The notes under the pieces are model-generated. The model was not told the origin of the DNA and ran no database searches. It saw only the letters and a program-made list of their open reading frames with translations. Positions 53,370 through 62,279 of a DNA stretch of 64,000 nt are shown here, piece after piece. The stretch is from UBA4719 sp038249115 (GTDB lineage: Bacteria > Actinomycetota > Actinomycetes > Actinomycetales > Dermatophilaceae). Location of the stretch: the NCBI GenBank assembly GCA_038249115.1, contig JBBRWQ010000003.1:16461-80460 (forward strand), in the 5' to 3' direction. The first letter of the stretch is position 1. Each line of letters begins with the position of its first letter. A program made the translations under genes and the position numbers.

Positions 53370-55556
53370 TCAGGCGTCGATGCGCTGGCGATCCAGCTCG
53401 GCCGCCGAGTCGATGATGAAGTCCTTGCGCGGCGCGACGTCGTTGCCCATCAACAGGTCGAAGACCCGCTCTGCGACCTCGGCGTCCTTCAGTGTCACCC
53501 GTCGAAGTGTCCGGTGACGTGGGTCCATCGTCGTCTCGGCCAGCTGGTCGGCATCCATCTCGCCAAGTCCCTTGTAGCGCTGCAACGGCTGTTTGACCTT
53601 GCGGCCCTTCTTGTCCAAGGACGACAGCACGGTGCGCATCTCAACCTCGCTGTAGGTGTAGACGAGGTCGTTCTTCTTTCCGCCAGGGTTGATCACCTCT
53701 ATGCGATGCAGGGGGGGCACCGCGGCGTAGACCCTGCCTGCCTGAACCATCGGACGCATGTATCGGAAGAACAGGGTCAGCAGCAGGGTGCGGATGTGGG
53801 CGCCGTCGACATCCGCGTCGGTCATGATGATGACCTTGCCGTAGCGCGCGGCGTCGAGGTCGAACGAACGGCCCGAGCCCGCGCCGATGACCTGCAGGAT
53901 CGCCGCGCACTCGGTGTTCTTCAACATCTCGCCGACGGATGCCTTCTGGACGTTGAGGATCTTGCCCCGGATCGGCAGCAGCGCCTGATGATCGGAGGAC
54001 CGGGCAAGCTTGGCGGTGCCGAGCGCACTGTCACCCTCGACGATGAACAGCTCGGTCCGGTCGACGTCACTGCTGCGGCAGTCGGCCAGCTTGGCGGGCA
54101 GGGACGAGGTCTCGAGGGCGTTCTTGCGACGTTGGGTCTCCTTGTGCAGTCGCGCGCTGATCCGCGACTTCATCTCGGCGACGACCTTTTCAAGCAGCAG
54201 AGCCGACTGGGCCTTCTCGCCGCGTTTGCCCGAGGTCAGCTTTGCGGTCAGCTCCTTCTCGATGACGTGGGCCACGATGGCCCGCACAGCGGAGGTGCCC
54301 AGGACTTCCTTGGTCTGACCCTCGAACTGTGGCTCGGCCAGACGAACAGTCACCACAGCAGTGAGCCCGGCCAGGATGTCTTCCTTGTCAACCTTGTCGG
54401 ACCCGACCTTGAGCCGCCGGGAGTTGATCTCAAGCTGTTTTCGAAAGACCTTGAGCAGCGACTGTTCGAAGCCCATCATGTGGGTGCCGCCCTTGTGCGT
54501 GGCGATGATGTTGACGAACGACACGGCCTTGGTCTCGTAGCCGGTGCCCCACCTGAGGGCGACGTCGATGCCGCAGGTGCGCTCGACCTCGGTGGGCGCC
54601 ATGTGCCCTTGTGCGTCCAACACGGGCACGGTCTCGCGGAACGTCCCGGACCCCTGCATCCGCCAGACCTCGGTCAGGGCCGGGTCGACCGCCAGGAACT
54701 CGGCGAACTCGCTGATGCCGCCCAGGTGGCAGAACGTCTCTTCGTGGGGACCGTGCTCGCCCGGCGTCCCCGGAACGCCGCGTTCGTCGCGGATCGCCAG
54801 AGTCAGACCCGGGATCAGGTAGGACGTCTGACGGACCCGCGAGACCAGCTCGTCGTAGGTGACAGCCGCTTCCTTGATGAAGATCTGGTGGTCGGGCCAG
54901 TAGCGGACCCTGCTGCCCGTCCGGCTGCGGGGTGCCTTGCCGATGATCCGCAGCTCGCTGTTGTCCACGTATGCCGTGAAATGTGCGTCAGGCGACTTGG
55001 CCAGAGCGCCAGCGCCCTTGGCATCGTCAAAGACCCCGGGCTCGCCGCGACGGAAGCTCATCACGTAGGTCCGCATGTCTCGGTCGACCTCAACGTCGAG
55101 ACGGGCGGACAGCGCGTTCACGACCGAGGCGCCCACGCCGTGCAGGCCACCCGAGGCGGTGTAGGAGCCACCGCCGAACTTGCCGCCAGCGTGGAGCTTC
55201 GTGAACACCACCTCGACGCCGGACAGACCAGTGCGTGGCTCCAGGTCAACCGGGATGCCTCGCCCGTTGTCGCGCACCTCCACCGAACCGTCGCCCAGCA
55301 GCACCACGTCGATGCGGTCGCACGCACCGGCCAGCGCCTCGTCCACCGCGTTGTCGATGATCTCCCACACGCAATGCATGAGCCCGCGCGAGTCCGTCGA
55401 GCCGATGTACATGCCCGGGCGTTTGCGAACTGCTTCAAGACCCTCGAGAACCTGCAGGTGGCGGGCCATGTATCCAGAGGTGCCAGCTTCAGATCTGCGG
55501 GCGCCTGACGTCCCGCCAGCCTTGGCGGTCTTGCTGGTGCGAGTGGCGATGGCCAC
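53370..55556 (-). CDS. parE: Topoisomerase IV / type IIA topoisomerase subunit B
   Basis: 728 aa from GTG 55556, preceded by AAAGGA. Bergerat ATPase: WEIIDNAVDEALAG (Glu65, Asn69), VEVRDNGRGIPVD and GGLHGVGASVVNALS. TOPRIM: LFIVEGDSALGTAKLARSSDHQALLPIRGKILN and VIIMTDADVDGAHIRTLLL. The first 30 residues (SKTAKAGGTSGARRSEAGTSG) are a polar, variable extension. It pairs with the ParC-type subunit. Arrangement parC-sucrase versus convergent parE is typical of this lineage. The longer frame upstream of the GTG lies in a promoter-like region and is not used. Confidence 0.92.
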   Translation of the reverse strand: MAIATRTSKTAKAGGTSGARRSEAGTSGYMARHLQVLEGLEAVRKRPGMYIGSTDSRGLMHCVWEIIDNAVDEALAGACDRIDVVLLGDGSVEVRDNGRGIPVDLEPRTGLSGVEVVFTKLHAGGKFGGGSYTASGGLHGVGASVVNALSARLDVEVDRDMRTYVMSFRRGEPGVFDDAKGAGALAKSPDAHFTAYVDNSELRIIGKAPRSRTGSRVRYWPDHQIFIKEAAVTYDELVSRVRQTSYLIPGLTLAIRDERGVPGTPGEHGPHEETFCHLGGISEFAEFLAVDPALTEVWRMQGSGTFRETVPVLDAQGHMAPTEVERTCGIDVALRWGTGYETKAVSFVNIIATHKGGTHMMGFEQSLLKVFRKQLEINSRRLKVGSDKVDKEDILAGLTAVVTVRLAEPQFEGQTKEVLGTSAVRAIVAHVIEKELTAKLTSGKRGEKAQSALLLEKVVAEMKSRISARLHKETQRRKNALETSSLPAKLADCRSSDVDRTELFIVEGDSALGTAKLARSSDHQALLPIRGKILNVQKASVGEMLKNTECAAILQVIGAGSGRSFDLDAARYGKVIIMTDADVDGAHIRTLLLTLFFRYMRPMVQAGRVYAAVPPLHRIEVINPGGKKNDLVYTYSEVEMRTVLSSLDKKGRKVKQPLQRYKGLGEMDADQLAETTMDPRHRTLRRVTLKDAEVAERVFDLLMGNDVAPRKDFIIDSAAELDRQRIDA

Positions 55557-55883
55557 GGACGTCCTTTCGGTGCAACGGAAGGCCGGCTTGGCCAGCCTGG
55601 AACTCACTGGCAGGTTATCGCCCAGGGCTGACGCCAAGCCATCAGGCACGCGGAATACGGGCCCCACGAGCATTGCGCGGAGAGCGAAACGCGACGCAAC
55701 TTTGTCCATATGGCGTCTCAATGCACTTTGGGAAGCAATCCACGTGTTTGACTGTTACATCCGACGAATAGGTTTGCCGTCAACCGAAAACGACGAGGGA
55801 GAGAGTACGACGCACGAGGACCGGGTACCCGCGAGATGCGCTCATCAGGTGAATAACGACGCAACGCCCAATACGACGAATGG
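55557..55883. other. Non-coding interval upstream of the DUF7455 gene
   Basis: 327 bp with no supported gene, holding the divergent promoters of parE and the DUF7455 gene. TTGACT at 55748-55753 followed 15 bp later by TAGGTT is a possible promoter for the right-hand gene, with sub-optimal spacing. No repeat or stem-loop stands out. Confidence 0.5.
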
Positions 55884-56117
55884 ATGGCTGACGTGACAAC
55901 TGCACTGGCACCGACCTTGACCGCAGCCGACCGCTGCGACCGCTGTGGCGCCCAGGCCTATGTGCTCGCCCGCCTCACCTCTGGTGGCGAACTGATGTTC
56001 TGCGCGCACCACGGCCGCGAGCACCTGCCCAAGCTCGGGCCCCTCGCAACCGAGATCCAGGACGAGACCAATCGTCTGCACGACACGCCCGCCTCGGCCG
56101 GCGTCCACGAACGCTAG
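55884..56117 (+). CDS. DUF7455 small zinc-ribbon-like protein
   Basis: 77 aa, MADVTTALAPTLTAADRCDRCGAQAYVLARLTSGGELMFCAHHGREHLPKL. CDRC with the later CAHH forms a four-residue metal site. The family is conserved in actinobacteria, where I recall it as lying near topoisomerase or sigma genes; function unknown. It precedes the DUF456 gene by 23 bp on the same strand. The sequence fits the family over nearly its full length. Confidence 0.9.
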   Translation: MADVTTALAPTLTAADRCDRCGAQAYVLARLTSGGELMFCAHHGREHLPKLGPLATEIQDETNRLHDTPASAGVHER

Positions 56118-56140
56118 ATCCCCAGACCGACTGGTTCGCC

Positions 56141-56623
56141 ATGGACGGGCTCACCATTGTGGTGGCCCTGATCATGCTGGTCGGCCTCATCGGCATCGTC
56201 GTGCCGGTGCTTCCCGGACTGTTATTGGTGTGGGCCGCCGTCCTGCTCTGGGCCTACGAGATGCAGACGGCTTCCGGCTGGGTGGTCCTCGGGATTGCCA
56301 CGACGATGGCCCTTTCCGGTTTCCTCCTGCAGTACCTCCTGCCGGGTCGCCACATGCGCATGGCCGGGGTCACGACGTCCACCACCTTGACTGGAGCCGG
56401 GCTGGCGGTTGTTGGCTTCTTCGTGATCCCCGTCGTCGGCGCTTTCGTCGGCTTCGCGCTGGGGATCTACCTGTTCGAGCGGGTCAAACTGGGCGCCCAC
56501 CCGGCCGCATGGTTGTCCACCAGGCACACGCTCAAAGCCATCGTGCTGAGCATGGGTATCGAGCTGTTAACCGGCATGTCGGTCGCCGGCACCTGGGTGA
56601 TCGGCGTACTCACGACCGCCTGA
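56141..56623 (+). CDS. DUF456 membrane protein
   Basis: 160 aa. About four hydrophobic segments: LTIVVALIMLVGLIGIVVPVLPGLLLVWAAVLLWAYEM at the start, then WVVLGIATTMALSGFLLQYLLPG and GAGLAVVGFFVIPVVGAFVGFALGIYLFER. The Gly-rich helices and VVPVLPG motif are typical of DUF456. Function unknown. It is the last ordinary core gene before the repeat-rich segment. Confidence 0.88.
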   Translation: MDGLTIVVALIMLVGLIGIVVPVLPGLLLVWAAVLLWAYEMQTASGWVVLGIATTMALSGFLLQYLLPGRHMRMAGVTTSTTLTGAGLAVVGFFVIPVVGAFVGFALGIYLFERVKLGAHPAAWLSTRHTLKAIVLSMGIELLTGMSVAGTWVIGVLTTA

Positions 56624-56691
56624 GTTCGGCTCCTAATGCTGGTTTATGGCCCCAATGCCAGGGCTTACGACGTCGGCCAATTTTTCCCTCT

Positions 56692-56731
56692 TCGCGCCAT
56701 GAGCGGAAGGATTTCCCGGCCGTCATCGGTG
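56692..56731 (+). repeat. Dispersed repeat, copy A (3' part)
   Basis: Contains TCGCGCCATGAGCGGAAGGA followed by TTTCCCGGCCGTCAT. Matches copy F (63702-63780) over the GGAAGGATTTC-CGGCCGTCAT block with one base difference and copy C over ATGAGCGGAA. Confidence 0.75.
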
Positions 56732-56889
56732 ACCTCGGCGCAGGCCCTGACCGAGTTGGCCCCGCTAGCACGAGTGACGAGATAGGGATGCTGACCGGCA
56801 CGTCGAACACCTCAACTTGGACGCCGTCGACCACGCCCTCGCCGTCCCAGATGGGGCTCACCATCGCCTTGCGGTGACGTGCCCACGGG

Positions 56890-57156
56890 TCAGGAGGCGT
56901 GCTGTTCGCCAAGTTTGTCGAGTAGAAGGGACCGAGCCAGTGTCGATGCGGGCAGGTGCCGTTGTTCGGCGGCCCGCTCGATCGCGTCGTATTCGGACTG
57001 CCGCAGCCGCAGGGTCAGCATGCGGGACCGATTCGGCCAACTGATGGAGGCGTCCGCCGGGAACTCGGTCTCCGGGTCGGCGTCGGCGGCTGCCTCAACA
57101 CGAGCCGCCTCGTCCTGCAGCTCGTGAGCCAGCTTTGAATCGAGTCGCTTGGTCAT
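56890..57156 (-). CDS. Ribbon-helix-helix / CopG-like antitoxin candidate
   Basis: 88 aa. MTKRLDSKLAHELQDEAARVEAA is an acidic helical start, then RSRMLTLRLRQSEYDAIERAAEQRHLPASTLARSLLLDKLG, which reads as a ribbon-helix-helix: a strand with alternating residues followed by two helices. Its ATG overlaps the stop of the upstream toxin-like gene by 4 bp (ATGA), so the two are translationally coupled with the toxin first. It would bind DNA as a dimer and neutralise the partner. Confidence 0.75.
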   Translation of the reverse strand: MTKRLDSKLAHELQDEAARVEAAADADPETEFPADASISWPNRSRMLTLRLRQSEYDAIERAAEQRHLPASTLARSLLLDKLGEQHAS

Positions 57157-57446
57157 GAGGTTCTCCCTTCGGTGTAGAGCCGCAGCGCGCGGCCGGTGGC
57201 TGGCCACGCGGTCATGCCATGCAGGTCGCCGTCCAGATCTCGGTAGGCGAGTACAAGGAGCACGGCACCAGCGGCGGCCGAGTAGCCGATGATGGCCAGG
57301 GCATTGACCCGTGATGTCCAGTAGGGGTCGACCTGGACGGCGTCGATGTCATTGACTGCCTCGACTGTCCAGGCGAGCTCGATGTCGACCGCGCCGGAGT
57401 AGCGCTGCGACCGGGCGAGGTGCTTCGCGGCCGCGTCTGACCACAT
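57153..57446 (-). CDS. BrnT-like toxin candidate
   Basis: 97 aa. MWSDAAAKHLARSQRYSGAVDIELAWTVEAVNDIDAV...RVNALAIIGYSAAAGAVLLVLAYRDLDGDLHGMTAWPATGRALRLY. The W-x-x-A...L opening, R-x-x-x-x-IIGYS strand and final AWPAT-x-x-x-x-x-Y resemble the BrnT/RelE-like RNase toxins. The gene precedes its antitoxin, as in brnTA. GTGGAGGTG just before the ATG may supply both ribosome site and an alternative GTG start. ATGTAAGACAT upstream could be an operator half. Partner gene overlaps by 4 bp. Confidence 0.68.
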   Translation of the reverse strand: MWSDAAAKHLARSQRYSGAVDIELAWTVEAVNDIDAVQVDPYWTSRVNALAIIGYSAAAGAVLLVLAYRDLDGDLHGMTAWPATGRALRLYTEGRTS

Positions 57447-57590
57447 CACCTCCACAACCTCAAGTGTACACGAATGTCTTACATAATCGGACAGGATTGC
57501 AGTCGTCGATGCCAGACTCACTGCCACCCCGAACCGGGATCTCACCCGGTGCGCTGAGCGCACCTCGATGTACAGGACCGCTCCGGTCGG

Positions 57591-57621
57591 CGATCCCTTA
57601 TCGAACGCGCGACTCGCGCCA
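57591..57621 (+). repeat. Dispersed repeat, copy B (5' part)
   Basis: Starts CGATCCCTTATCGAACGCGC and continues GACTCGCGCCA. The first 21 bases are identical to copy D at 61443; the AACGCGCGACTCGCGCCA stretch is identical to copy F. Confidence 0.8.
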
Positions 57622-57669
57622 GACATCCGGTCGTTCCTGCGGGCTGCGCTTGGTGCATACACTCGGCTG

Positions 57670-57903
57670 GTGACGATAGTGGTACGCGACCTCCCGCCAC
57701 TTGCGCGCTTCGTCGTTGTCGGCGCGGTTTCCCTCTATGTGGTGGGAGGCATCGTCGGGCTGATCGTTGGCCTGTTCGCGTATCCGCCGACGGCATGGTT
57801 CGCCGTGTTCGAAGTCGGGATCCCGGGGGCGATTGTCGGGGCGATCGTTGGGCTCCTGGTCGGCGCATTCGCCATCACAATCCGAAAGCTAACGCACCGC
57901 TAG
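57670..57903 (+). CDS. Small Gly-rich two-helix membrane protein
   Basis: 77 aa from GTG (VTIVVRDLPPLARFVV). Two long hydrophobic stretches rich in Gly/Val: FVVVGAVSLYVVGGIVGLIVGLFAYPP and VGIPGAIVGAIVGLLVGAFAITI, with basic ends RKLTHR. A TACACT hexamer 8 bp before the GTG could be a -10 box for a leaderless transcript. A longer frame starting in copy B of the repeat is possible but less likely. No known family; glycine-zipper helices suggest self-association in the membrane. Confidence 0.55.
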   Translation: MTIVVRDLPPLARFVVVGAVSLYVVGGIVGLIVGLFAYPPTAWFAVFEVGIPGAIVGAIVGLLVGAFAITIRKLTHR

Positions 57904-57936
57904 CACCCGCTCCTCGCCCGCTGCGCGAGTTCCCTA

Positions 57937-58003
57937 TACGCGCCTATGAGCGGAAAGATTTCCGAGCGGCATTCCGCCGGCACGCGCGCCGGAAAAGGAG
58001 CAG
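57937..58003 (+). repeat. Dispersed repeat, copy C
   Basis: ACGCGCCTATGAGCGGAAAG, then ATTTCCGAGCGGCATTCCGCC and GGCACGCGCGCCGGAAAAGG. More divergent than copies A and F, but aligned over the whole second half, including the final GCCG-AAA-AGGA block also seen in F. Confidence 0.7.
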
Positions 58004-58126
58004 TCTTCGGAGCAGGTGGACGCTGCTCTCCCTCATCTCGGTCGTTCCGTGGCGGGATCCGCCTACGGGGACAACCGGTGGATACGGATCGCCGCGTCTG
58101 GGGTGAGGCGATCGGCGCCGGGTGCG

Positions 58127-60760
58127 TCAGCTCAGGCCTAGAGCGGCCCGTAGGCGCGCCGGGCTCATCGTGCCGGGGCGGCCGTCGTCCTCAGGGAAGG
58201 AGTCGAGCAGTCGGATCAGGTCGGGGCGCCGGGTGGGGTCGTTCGCGCATTCGCGGGGTGTGTGACCGGCCAGCGCGGGGATCGGCTCGTCGAGCCAGGC
58301 CGTCTCGTAGTTGCGGGCCATCTCCTTCAGCGCGGCGGCGATCGCCGGATCCGCGCCCGGGTCGAGGAAGGTGGCGGCCGGTGCTGCCGCGCTGCTCGCG
58401 GCAGGGCGCTGGACTGCTCGGAGGTCGCCGACGGGGTCGCGGGTCTCATGGAGCACGGTCGCTGAAGGGTCAAGTTTGCTGATCGTGGCCAGGACGCGTT
58501 CGAGGCGGGCCTCGCTGTTGGCGTTGACGTACAGCTCGTCCCCACGCAGCTTGATGTTCGCGCGGATCCGCTCCATGCCGTGGGTGATCACGTGCTCGGA
58601 CCAGGACAGCGTGGCATCCGGCTCGTCCTCGTCGCGGTCGTATTCGCCATCCAGCGACAGGGCCAGCCGGGCCGGGTCGGTGATCCGCAGCGTCGCATCG
58701 CACATCACCAGCGACTCGCCCTCGGTGTTCTGCAGCACCGGTGGGGCAAATCGGCGGGACAGGAATGCGACGAGCTCGACGGGGTCGGGATCGTTGTCGA
58801 GTAGTGCAATAAGCTCGTCGCGTTCGCCGAGGGATACCGGTTCGATCCCACCGAAGATCTGCATCGTGTCGCCCGCCGGGACGACCCGGGCGCAGTACAG
58901 CTCGCCCACCTTCACCTGCAGGCTGCCGGCCCGCTCGCGCACGTCGTGGACGTCGCCGGTGCGCACGTCTCGGAACGTGACCTGTTCGCCGCGTCGAACG
59001 GCGACGACCTCGTGCACCGAACGTTGGCCGAGGAGCCACTGCGCGGCCAGCAGCCGCTCGTCTTCGGGCAGCAACGACCCACGCACGGCAAGGAAGTCTT
59101 CGAACGCGCCACCCTCGAACAGCACCGCGTCGCAGGCCAGACCGTCCTGGATCGCCCGCTCGAGCGCGTCGGGTGAGTCCCAGTACCGTGCACGCGCCTG
59201 CACGGCCTGGATGAGCAGCGGGCCGGACGGGCCGTCGAGCAGGTCCGCCCCGGCCTTTTGATACAGCCACGCGGCCCGCTCGGCCAGCGGCAGCTGCTCG
59301 CTGTGCCGGTGGCACACCTTGTACTTGCGGCCCGAGCCGCACCAGCACGGGTCCTTGCGACCGATACCGGGGCGCGGAACGGGCCGAAAATGTTCGAGCA
59401 GCTGCACCAGTTCGTGTTCGGGGGGCGCCCCGGCCCGACGCAGCAGGGCCAGCCCGCGCTCGGCATCGCCGCGGTCGCTGACATAGCGGGCCAACGACAT
59501 CAGCGTCAACGGCCACGATGGGTCCAGCGACTCGGCGGCACCGAAGGTCTGCTCGGCCAGTTCGATGTCGCCAAGCCGCTCGTACGCCTTCGCCCGCAGC
59601 CAGCGCAGCGCCGGGCGCGCCGCGCGCGGCGCCAGCGGCTCCACCGACTCGGCGAACAGCCCCAACGCGACAGCGCCACGATCCTCATCAACACTCGACT
59701 CGGCCAGCACGGCAGCCGCGACGGCCGGTTCAGCAAGGAATCCCAGCGCCGCGCGCACCGTCGTGTGATCGAGGTCCAGCTTCGGGTCGCCGTCCGATGG
59801 CGCCGGATCGAGCTGCAGCGGCGTCAGCTGGGACACGAGGTCGGCGAGCTCCTGGGCATCGCCGTCTGCCTGGGCACTGGTCACGGCGTCCACCAGCTCG
59901 CGCGTCTGCTCGCAGAGCCGCACGGTCGCCAGCACAGCAAGCGCCTCATCGTCGTCCAGCTCGTAGCGCGCCGTGATCGTCTCAATCCGGCCATGGATGC
60001 GCCACGCGCCGAAATCGAACCCGCCACGGGCAACCCAGTCACCCTCCTGGGCCAGGCCGCCAGTTGAGAGCAGATCGCCCAGCGGTGCCACCGGCTCGCG
60101 GAACAGGCCCTCGTCCGAGGCGCACACCGTCCAGACCGCGACGTCGAGCATCTCGGGCTCATCGGGACGCTCATCCAGCACGGCAGCCAGCACCGGGCCG
60201 ATGTCGCACCCCGTCAGCGCCCCGGGCGCGGCGAGCTCGAACCCGGCGGCGGTGACACGCAACCCGACGAGATCACCGGCCCCGACGCCCAGCGCGGCGA
60301 ACCGCCCAGGCTGCAACAGCAACACCCCCTCGTCGCCCACCACCATCTCGGGCACTCCGCGCTCGGCCAGGACATCGCCGTCAAGGAACGGAAACACCTC
60401 CGCGACCGGCGAGCCGTCGGTGAGCCGCTGGTAGGTCTGGCTCTCGGTCAGACCAGACAACGGCGCCAGATCGGGCATGAACTCGATCATGTCGTGCTCG
60501 GCCTCCGGGGCGCTCAGGCGGTGCGTGAAGATCCGCCCATCGAGCAAAGCCGGGATCCAAACCCACCGCCCGTCGGCCAGCGGCACGACCAGCTCAGCGG
60601 AATCGTCGAGAACATCGGCGAGCATGCCTTCAGGATCAGTTCCGAGGTCAACGCCGTCTGCGACCAGCACCCCCAACAGGTCCTCCTCGGCCATCGGGCC
60701 GCGCATCGACAGAACCTGTCGCACAGCAGTGCCGATCGCCAACAAGGAGGTCCCAGACAT
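58127..60760 (-). CDS. Large SEC-C zinc-motif protein of unknown function
   Basis: 877 aa, start MSGTSLLAIGTAVRQVLSMRGPM. A SEC-C motif DPCWCGSGRKYKVCH (CxCx8CH) lies at about residue 470; this zinc element is found in SecA and in many adaptor-like proteins. The first half contains WVWIPALLDGRIFTHRLSAPEAEHDMIEFMPDL and a TPR-like stretch (ERLGDIELAEQTFGAAESLDPSWPLTLMSLARYVSDRGDAE). The rest is helical and acidic; the C-terminus ends in PRECANDPTRRPDLIRLLDSFPEDD, a pattern of SEC-C proteins in which a short helix follows. No enzyme motif. It stands alone in the accessory segment. Confidence 0.87.
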   Translation of the reverse strand: MSGTSLLAIGTAVRQVLSMRGPMAEEDLLGVLVADGVDLGTDPEGMLADVLDDSAELVVPLADGRWVWIPALLDGRIFTHRLSAPEAEHDMIEFMPDLAPLSGLTESQTYQRLTDGSPVAEVFPFLDGDVLAERGVPEMVVGDEGVLLLQPGRFAALGVGAGDLVGLRVTAAGFELAAPGALTGCDIGPVLAAVLDERPDEPEMLDVAVWTVCASDEGLFREPVAPLGDLLSTGGLAQEGDWVARGGFDFGAWRIHGRIETITARYELDDDEALAVLATVRLCEQTRELVDAVTSAQADGDAQELADLVSQLTPLQLDPAPSDGDPKLDLDHTTVRAALGFLAEPAVAAAVLAESSVDEDRGAVALGLFAESVEPLAPRAARPALRWLRAKAYERLGDIELAEQTFGAAESLDPSWPLTLMSLARYVSDRGDAERGLALLRRAGAPPEHELVQLLEHFRPVPRPGIGRKDPCWCGSGRKYKVCHRHSEQLPLAERAAWLYQKAGADLLDGPSGPLLIQAVQARARYWDSPDALERAIQDGLACDAVLFEGGAFEDFLAVRGSLLPEDERLLAAQWLLGQRSVHEVVAVRRGEQVTFRDVRTGDVHDVRERAGSLQVKVGELYCARVVPAGDTMQIFGGIEPVSLGERDELIALLDNDPDPVELVAFLSRRFAPPVLQNTEGESLVMCDATLRITDPARLALSLDGEYDRDEDEPDATLSWSEHVITHGMERIRANIKLRGDELYVNANSEARLERVLATISKLDPSATVLHETRDPVGDLRAVQRPAASSAAAPAATFLDPGADPAIAAALKEMARNYETAWLDEPIPALAGHTPRECANDPTRRPDLIRLLDSFPEDDGRPGTMSPARLRAALGLS

Positions 60761-61762
60761 TGGCCAAACACTACCCTCCGGCAGGCATATGGACGATCCC
60801 GACAGCCCACCGGCCGGCAGGTCGACCTCGGGATCAGGGGGAAGTACCTGGTCCTCGCCAGGAGGTGCGTCAGTGACGTCGTGGGCCACGGCGGTGTCAG
60901 CGGTATGCCGCGCCGCTTTGGCTGGCTCGCGCAGCCGGTGGGCCTGGGAGTTGCGGCGCACGCGCAGGACCCGCATGACGTTTCAACGACGACGCCTCGA
61001 CCAGCCACTCGCATCCGTCAACCGACAACCATCGCTCTCACGGCCGAGCCATTCACCGCAACCTCACCAGCCTTCGCCCGCCTCGCCGAACTTGCCGAAC
61101 AACGAACGCGCACCTCACCCCCAGCTGCCGGTAAGACCGGAGACAACGCCAAGAACAGTCCACCCCGATCCGATCAAGAGTGAGAACGTCGGGGCCCAAA
61201 ACCCGACTGTCCTTCCGCGGAGGGCCGCTGCGACCCAAGAAAGGCGGGAGAGCCTGGCCCCATGACTATCGACCCACTTGACCACGCCAGCGAACGGCAG
61301 CCACACCGGCCAACCAAAGCCGGAATCAAGAGGTGTAGTGAAAAGAAGATCTGGGGACAGTTGCACGGAAAGGAAACCTTCAGCGGCACCAGACTGACGG
61401 CCTCGACGACGTTCGGCCTGGCGTAGACGGATCACCGGTCGACGATCCCTTATCGAACGCGCGGAATGCGCCATGAGCGTGAAACACGTGCATTGCATGA
61501 ACCTGGGCGTACTGACGGGCCAGTTGTTTGAAGTGGGCGCTGCTCACACGGGCTGGGGTCCAGGGGCCCCGCCAACTGATGCGATAGATGGCTTACCCTC
61601 GCATATGGGGGTCACTATGTCCGAGAAGAAGGATGGGGAGCTTGCCATCGTTGAGGTGGGTGACGATGCTTGCCGGAGGGCGTCCCGTGGGGAACCGTGA
61701 GGGTGTGAGCCGCGTCTCACAGATGTCAGGGCGCGACGCTTCCGACCGAGGAGGCTGTCGCC
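60761..61762. other. Gene-poor interval with one repeat copy
   Basis: About 1 kb without a supported gene. Short open frames exist on both strands but lack ribosome sites and family features. It contains copy D of the dispersed repeat (61443-61480) and a TCGCATATGGGG stretch near 61600. The first 250 bp read like decayed coding sequence but match nothing I recognise. Confidence 0.5.
61443..61480 (+). repeat. Dispersed repeat, copy D (5' part)
   Basis: CGATCCCTTATCGAACGCGC, then GGAATGCGCCATGAGCGT. The first 21 bases are identical to copy B; the ATGAGCG end aligns with copies A and C. Confidence 0.8.
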
Positions 61763-62074
61763 GTGGGTACTGAGATCGAGGACGTGGCCCCGGACGCAGA
61801 TGGCCGGTTCCGCTCGGCGTTGCTGCTGTGGGGTGGGGTCGTGCTGCTGCTCGGGGCCGTTCTTCTGGCGGTGTCGTACGTGGGCCGGGCGATAGCCGTC
61901 TGGGTGACCCCGCTGGGACTTGGCCTCGTCGCGGCCGGGGGCCGGGGTTGGGTGACCCGCCGCGCGGTCAGTCGTTGGGTCCTTGTCGTGCTCGCCGTCG
62001 TTGCAGTGGCGCTCATCGCACTCGGGCTATGGACGCTGATCTACTCGCTGAACCATCAGCCTCAGGCCGTATGA
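61763..62074 (+). CDS. Small membrane protein (103 aa)
   Basis: GTG start with AGGAGG about 8 bp upstream (61749-61754), a strong ribosome site. MGTEIEDVAPDADGRFRSALLLW is a polar cytosolic start, followed by VVLLLGAVLLAVSYVGRAIAVWV, TPLGLGLVAAGG and RWVLVVLAVVAVALIALGLWTLI; three hydrophobic segments in total. No recognised family. It is well separated from its neighbours and not obviously part of an operon. Confidence 0.72.
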   Translation: MGTEIEDVAPDADGRFRSALLLWGGVVLLLGAVLLAVSYVGRAIAVWVTPLGLGLVAAGGRGWVTRRAVSRWVLVVLAVVAVALIALGLWTLIYSLNHQPQAV

Positions 62075-62239
62075 GACCGCCGGCGTTCTCCGTCCGGTGC
62101 TGGTATGCGAGCGGGTTACTCGGCTTCGTCGTCGGGGTGTTCCATCGTGCCCCGAGTTTGCCGAATGGGAGGACGTCCTCATCAAGCAGGTGCGCGACTT
62201 CACTAATCGCGCCTTGAGAGTGCACCTTCCCGCCCGCCG

Positions 62240-62279
62240 TGCACGATGTCCGGGTGCAGTGCATGATGTCCGCATGGAG
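62240..62279 (+). repeat. Two 20-bp imperfect direct repeats at a gene start
   Basis: GTGCACGATGTCCGGGTGCA followed directly by GTGCATGATGTCCGCATGGA. The two units agree at 15 of 20 positions. The second includes the likely ATG (62274) of the next gene. Confidence 0.6.

Noticed and set aside
56610..56912. 100-codon minus-strand frame starting near 56912
   Set aside because: Its second half is the reverse of repeat copy A, it overlaps the antitoxin 3' end, and it has no recognisable family or ribosome site.
61473..61700. 75-codon plus-strand frame starting within repeat copy D
   Set aside because: Start is part of the repeat, there is no ribosome site, and composition is unlike neighbouring genes; possibly a decayed fragment.
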